Source: Deltaproteobacteria bacterium
GTDB lineage: Bacteria > Myxococcota > B64-G9
NCBI GenBank assembly: GCA_003647095.1
Contig: QMME01000090.1
Coordinates: 1-12,036, forward strand
DNA length: 12,036 bases
Reading direction: 5' to 3'
Translations under genes and position numbers: made by a program
The notes under the pieces: generated by a model
Database searches by the model: none
What the model saw: only the letters and a program-made list of their open reading frames with translations
Told to the model about the DNA's origin: nothing
Part shown: positions 10,501 through 12,036 of the stretch, piece after piece
Numbering within the stretch: the first letter of the stretch is position 1
Layout: every line of letters starts with the position of its first letter

Positions 10501-12034
10501 CGACGATCCCTTCCGGGCCGTCGACGCCTACCAGGGGGCGCTCCGCCTGCAGGAGGACAACCTGGAGGTGTTGACCCGCTTGCTGGACGTGTTCGTCGAA
10601 ACCAGCCAGTCGCAGAAGGCGGTGGATATCCTGGAGCGGATCACCCAGGTGGAAGCCCGTCCCCGCTTGCTGGTGGAGTACCACCAGCAGGCCGGGCGCC
10701 TGCTGCGGGACGAGTTGCACAACCCGGCGGCGGCGGTGGAGCACTTCAACGCCGCGCTGGACATCGATCCCTCCCAGGTGGCCTGCTTCCGGGAAATAGT
10801 GGAGATCCTGCGCGCGCGCAAGGACTGGCCCGGCCTCAAGGAAAACTACATACGCATGATCAAGCGCCTGCCCATCGATGCCCGTCGTGTCAAGCTGGCC
10901 CTGTGGAAGGACCTGGGCGAGCTGTGCCGGGTGGTGCTGCGCAACCTCAACGAGTCCATAGACGCCTATCGCATGATCACCAGCCTGGACCCCAATGACG
11001 TCGAGTCCCTGGCCATTCTCGGCGACTTGCTGGCCGCTCGCCCGGCTACCCTGGAAGAGGCCATTGCCACCCATCACCGGGTCTTGCGCATGTCCGCGGA
11101 CCGGGTCGCCAGTTACCGGGTGTTGTGGAAGCTGTACAACCAGCGCAAGGAATACGACAAGGTCTACGTTCTGGCTTCCATATTGCGTTACCTGAAGAAG
11201 GCGGACGAGGAGGAGCGCAAGATATACAACTACTTCTCGCGCAAGGCTCCCCAGGTGGCCTCGCGGCCGGTCAACGAGCGCGTATGGGAGACGGCACTGG
11301 CCCATCCCGAGGTCAAGGTGCCTTTTACCCGCATCTTCGCCCTGCTTTACCGCAAGGCACCGGCGATGTTCATCAAGGACCACAAGGAGGTCAATCTCAA
11401 GAAGCAGGGTCACCTGGACCTGGCCAGGGATCGCTCGTTGTTCGCCCATAACTTCCGGGTGGCAGCCAAGGTTCTGGGGGGCATGGACGTGCAGCTGTTT
11501 CCCCGCAAGGACGAGGCGGCCCCGCAGCCACCGGGGCTGGTCATCGTGCCCACCAGGCCGACGGCCATGATTGCCTACAAGGAGATGTTCCGCGAGGATC
11601 GCAAGAAGCACTTGCTGTTCCAGATCGGTCGCCAGCTGGCGGCATCACGCTCCCAGTTCATCCTGGCCTACTCGCTGGCCGTCAAGGACCTGGAGATCCT
11701 GCTGCAAGCCGCCTGCTGGCTGGTGGAACCGGAATTCAGTCCCACCTTAGAGCATCGCCTGGTGGAACCGGTTCGCAGCCGCTTGCGCCGGGCCATGCCG
11801 GAGGCGGGGCGGGGCATGCTCAAGCGGGCCGTCGAGGAGTACCTGGCCGAGCCGCGCAAGTACAACCTGCGGCGCTGGGTGGAGGCCGTCGAGCATTCCA
11901 TCAACCGGGCCGGGTTCATAGTGTGCAATGACCTGGCCACCACCCTGGGAGTACTACGCAAGGAACCGGCCTGGTTGACGCCCATGCGTTCCATCCAGAA
12001 GGTGCGTGAAATGCTGGTTTTTGCCGCCAGTCCG
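2..12034 (+). CDS. Giant TPR-array scaffold protein, partial at both ends
   Basis: A single frame stays open across the whole window (4,011 codons, no stop), so the start codon lies upstream and the stop downstream. Residues 1 to about 3754 are a continuous helical-repeat solenoid of TPR-like hairpins rich in Leu, Glu, Ala and Arg. Typical wording is AYRQVLEIDP, then ALERLYRExGRW, then EELVxVLE, then LAxIYEERLG. Residues 3755-4011 form a separate C-terminal domain. I saw no long hydrophobic segment, so a soluble protein is likely, but the N-terminus is missing and a signal sequence cannot be excluded. TPR solenoids normally bind other proteins, so a scaffold role is inferred and no partner is visible. 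From memory, proteins of this build occur in Myxococcota. The gliding-motility protein AgmK/GltI is another very large TPR protein, but I cannot show orthology and give no symbol. Confidence 0.96.
2036..2098 (+). repeat. Inserted helix 1 of the super-repeat (about 21 residues)
   Basis: The step from anchor 1940 to 2219 is 279 bases instead of 216. The aromatic residue of the second-hairpin turn (W of GDW) falls at unit position 59 instead of 38. The added stretch includes SPLKIAQILQPYYALAGDW. It is the longest and least typical insert. The exact edges within the unit are approximate. Confidence 0.7.
2960..3010 (+). repeat. Inserted helix 2 of the super-repeat (17 residues)
   Basis: The step from anchor 2864 to 3131 is 267 bases, and the turn Trp is at unit position 55 instead of 38. 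The insert carries a run of six alanines followed by EILRPVLESRKEW, matching the LLEPVYRRQGDF wording of the other copies. Edges are placed by alignment to ordinary units and are approximate. Confidence 0.78.
2972..2989 (+). repeat. (GCC)6 trinucleotide run coding six alanines
   Basis: Six consecutive GCC codons lie inside inserted helix 2. Gain or loss of whole GCC triplets by slippage would keep the reading frame and only lengthen or shorten this helix. It is the only perfect triplet run of this length that I noticed in the window. Confidence 0.9.
3875..3925 (+). repeat. Inserted helix 3 of the super-repeat (17 residues)
   Basis: The step from anchor 3779 to 4046 is 267 bases, with the turn Trp at unit position 55. 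The wording is RLAAAEVLEGVYRATSEW. The A-A-x-x-L-E-x-V-Y core is shared with insert 4. Confidence 0.8.
4811..4861 (+). repeat. Inserted helix 4 of the super-repeat (17 residues)
   Basis: The step from anchor 4715 to 4982 is 267 bases, with an aromatic residue (Phe) at unit position 55. The wording is RQAAAQLLEPVYRRQGDF. The unit before it (4478 to 4715, 237 bases) is also 7 residues longer than standard, in the loop near TGGEVGQPERD. Confidence 0.8.
5723..5773 (+). repeat. Inserted helix 5 of the super-repeat (17 residues)
   Basis: The step from anchor 5627 to 5894 is 267 bases, with the turn Trp at unit position 55. The wording is LRHLVVDALVGPLQRNQDW. It keeps the length and the L-x-x-P-L/V-x-R pattern although most residues differ from inserts 3 and 4. 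Confidence 0.78.
6647..6697 (+). repeat. Inserted helix 6 of the super-repeat (17 residues), last copy
   Basis: The step from anchor 6551 to 6818 is 267 bases, with the turn Trp at unit position 55. The wording is LEGLAGLLERAYQGSGNW. No further insert of this type is found downstream: all later units have the turn aromatic at or near the normal position 38. Confidence 0.78.
6818..9841 (+). repeat. Uniform zone: fourteen TPR-pair units of exactly 72 residues
   Basis: Anchors fall at 6818, 7034, 7250, 7466, 7682, 7898, 8114, 8330, 8546, 8762, 8978, 9194, 9410, 9626 and 9842, which is fourteen successive steps of exactly 216 bases (residues 2273-3280). Each unit has four helices. The first starts at the anchor with alanine as the seventh residue and leads into a YRxVLEIDP-like stretch. 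The second reads ALxALERLYRE. A turn with an aromatic near position 38 (GEW, ERW, NKEW, GNW) leads to the third (ELLxVLExxxEL). The fourth reads like LLxxIAxIYEER. The first unit still has super-repeat lead wording (LGLKTLAF), and so does the unit at 8330 (LGQKELAF, AAFRED, LESLAEET). The fixed length despite low sequence identity argues for a structural constraint. Confidence 0.92.
9842..11263 (+). repeat. C-terminal TPR zone with looser spacing, then linker
   Basis: Anchors continue at 10064, 10286, 10499, 10715 and 10937, with steps of 222, 222, 213, 216 and 222 bases. The units look more like textbook TPRs, for example ALEHYRQSYELDATYLPALE followed by ALIKAEQWEEAYRIYQTIL, and AIASFKKALEIDDTHLASLQ. 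They contain more Tyr, Phe and His than the Leu/Glu-dominated units upstream. The last hairpins read EEAIATHHRVLRMSAD and LWKLYNQRKEYDKVYVLAS, then KKADEEERKIYNYFSRKAP. That passage leads into the C-terminal domain and, as far as I recall, is also the usual transition in related myxobacterial proteins. This zone probably caps the solenoid. Confidence 0.82.
11264..12034 (+). other. C-terminal globular domain, probable inactive M48-like peptidase fold (end missing)
   Basis: From residue 3755 (RPVNERVW) the repeat pattern stops. In order I see a helical lead-in; VAAKVLGGMDVQLFPR; a strand-like LVIVPTRPTAMIA; then LLFQIGRQLAASRSQF; a helical stretch of about 70 residues; and EHSINRAGFIVCNDLATTLG near the end. 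Against M48 metallopeptidases the order fits: strand and helix before the active site, HELGH, then a distal zinc-ligand segment of the E-x-x-C/A-D-R-A type. Here HELGH would be RQLAA (residues 3877-3881), and the distal segment keeps the Glu (3964) but has Asn for Asp (3968). All catalytic features except that Glu are gone, so I infer a non-enzymatic domain. The alignment is from memory. The domain probably ends within a few tens of residues after the window, which stops at LVFAASP. Confidence 0.6.
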
Positions 12035-12036
12035 GA

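Noticed and set aside
9881..11611. 576-codon open frame on the minus strand
   Set aside because: Same cause as the longer antisense frame: it continues the same codon-register shadow between sense TCA codons at 9881 and 11645.
11612..11660. Active metallopeptidase site
   Set aside because: The segment aligned to HELGH reads RQLAA. No HExxH motif was found in the C-terminal domain, so enzymatic activity is not supported.
11747..11750. Possible TAG stop in CACCTTAGAGC
   Set aside because: In the coding frame this reads TTA GAG (Leu-Glu). The TAG is out of frame and the reading frame continues to the window edge.
2..12034. Naming the gene agmK/gltI (myxobacterial gliding-motility TPR protein)
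   Set aside because: Only size and TPR content agree. Without neighbours, the N-terminus or an alignment, orthology cannot be claimed.

Overview
The whole 12,036-base window is the interior and near-complete C-terminal part of one giant protein-coding gene on the + strand. Frame 2 (codons at 2-4, 5-7 ... 12032-12034) is open without a stop for 4,011 codons and leaves both edges of the window. There is no intergenic space, and I see no RNA gene, promoter, terminator, insertion sequence or CRISPR array.

The protein is a very long helical-repeat (TPR/SEL1-like) solenoid followed by a globular C-terminal domain. Almost all of it is built from a 72-residue unit, which is two TPR-like helical hairpins. 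I placed 49 unit anchors between 206 and 10937. Four zones can be separated: (1) 2-1507, degenerate units with irregular spacing; (2) 1508-6817, a higher-order repeat in which every fourth unit carries an extra helix-sized insert (exactly 17 residues in five of six cases, about 21 in the first), giving super-repeats of 304-312 residues; (3) 6818-9841, fourteen consecutive units of exactly 216 bases; (4) 9842-11263, looser, more canonical TPRs ending in a linker. The rest, 11264-12034, is a separate domain. By my reading it looks like a decayed M48-type metallopeptidase fold whose zinc and catalytic residues are replaced. The stop codon should lie shortly beyond the right edge.

High GC (about two thirds by eye), strong CTG/GAG/GCC codon bias and near absence of TTA, CTA and TCA codons fit a high-GC bacterium. 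From memory, giant TPR proteins with this repeat wording and this C-terminal domain are typical of Myxococcota and neighbouring former Deltaproteobacteria. That assignment is inference.

No operon partners are visible, so function can only be put as a large protein-protein interaction scaffold. No signal peptide can be judged because the N-terminus is outside the window, and I saw no membrane segment. The most noteworthy observations are the strict 72-residue ruler, the four-unit super-repeat with its fixed-length insert, and the apparent pseudo-peptidase at the end.
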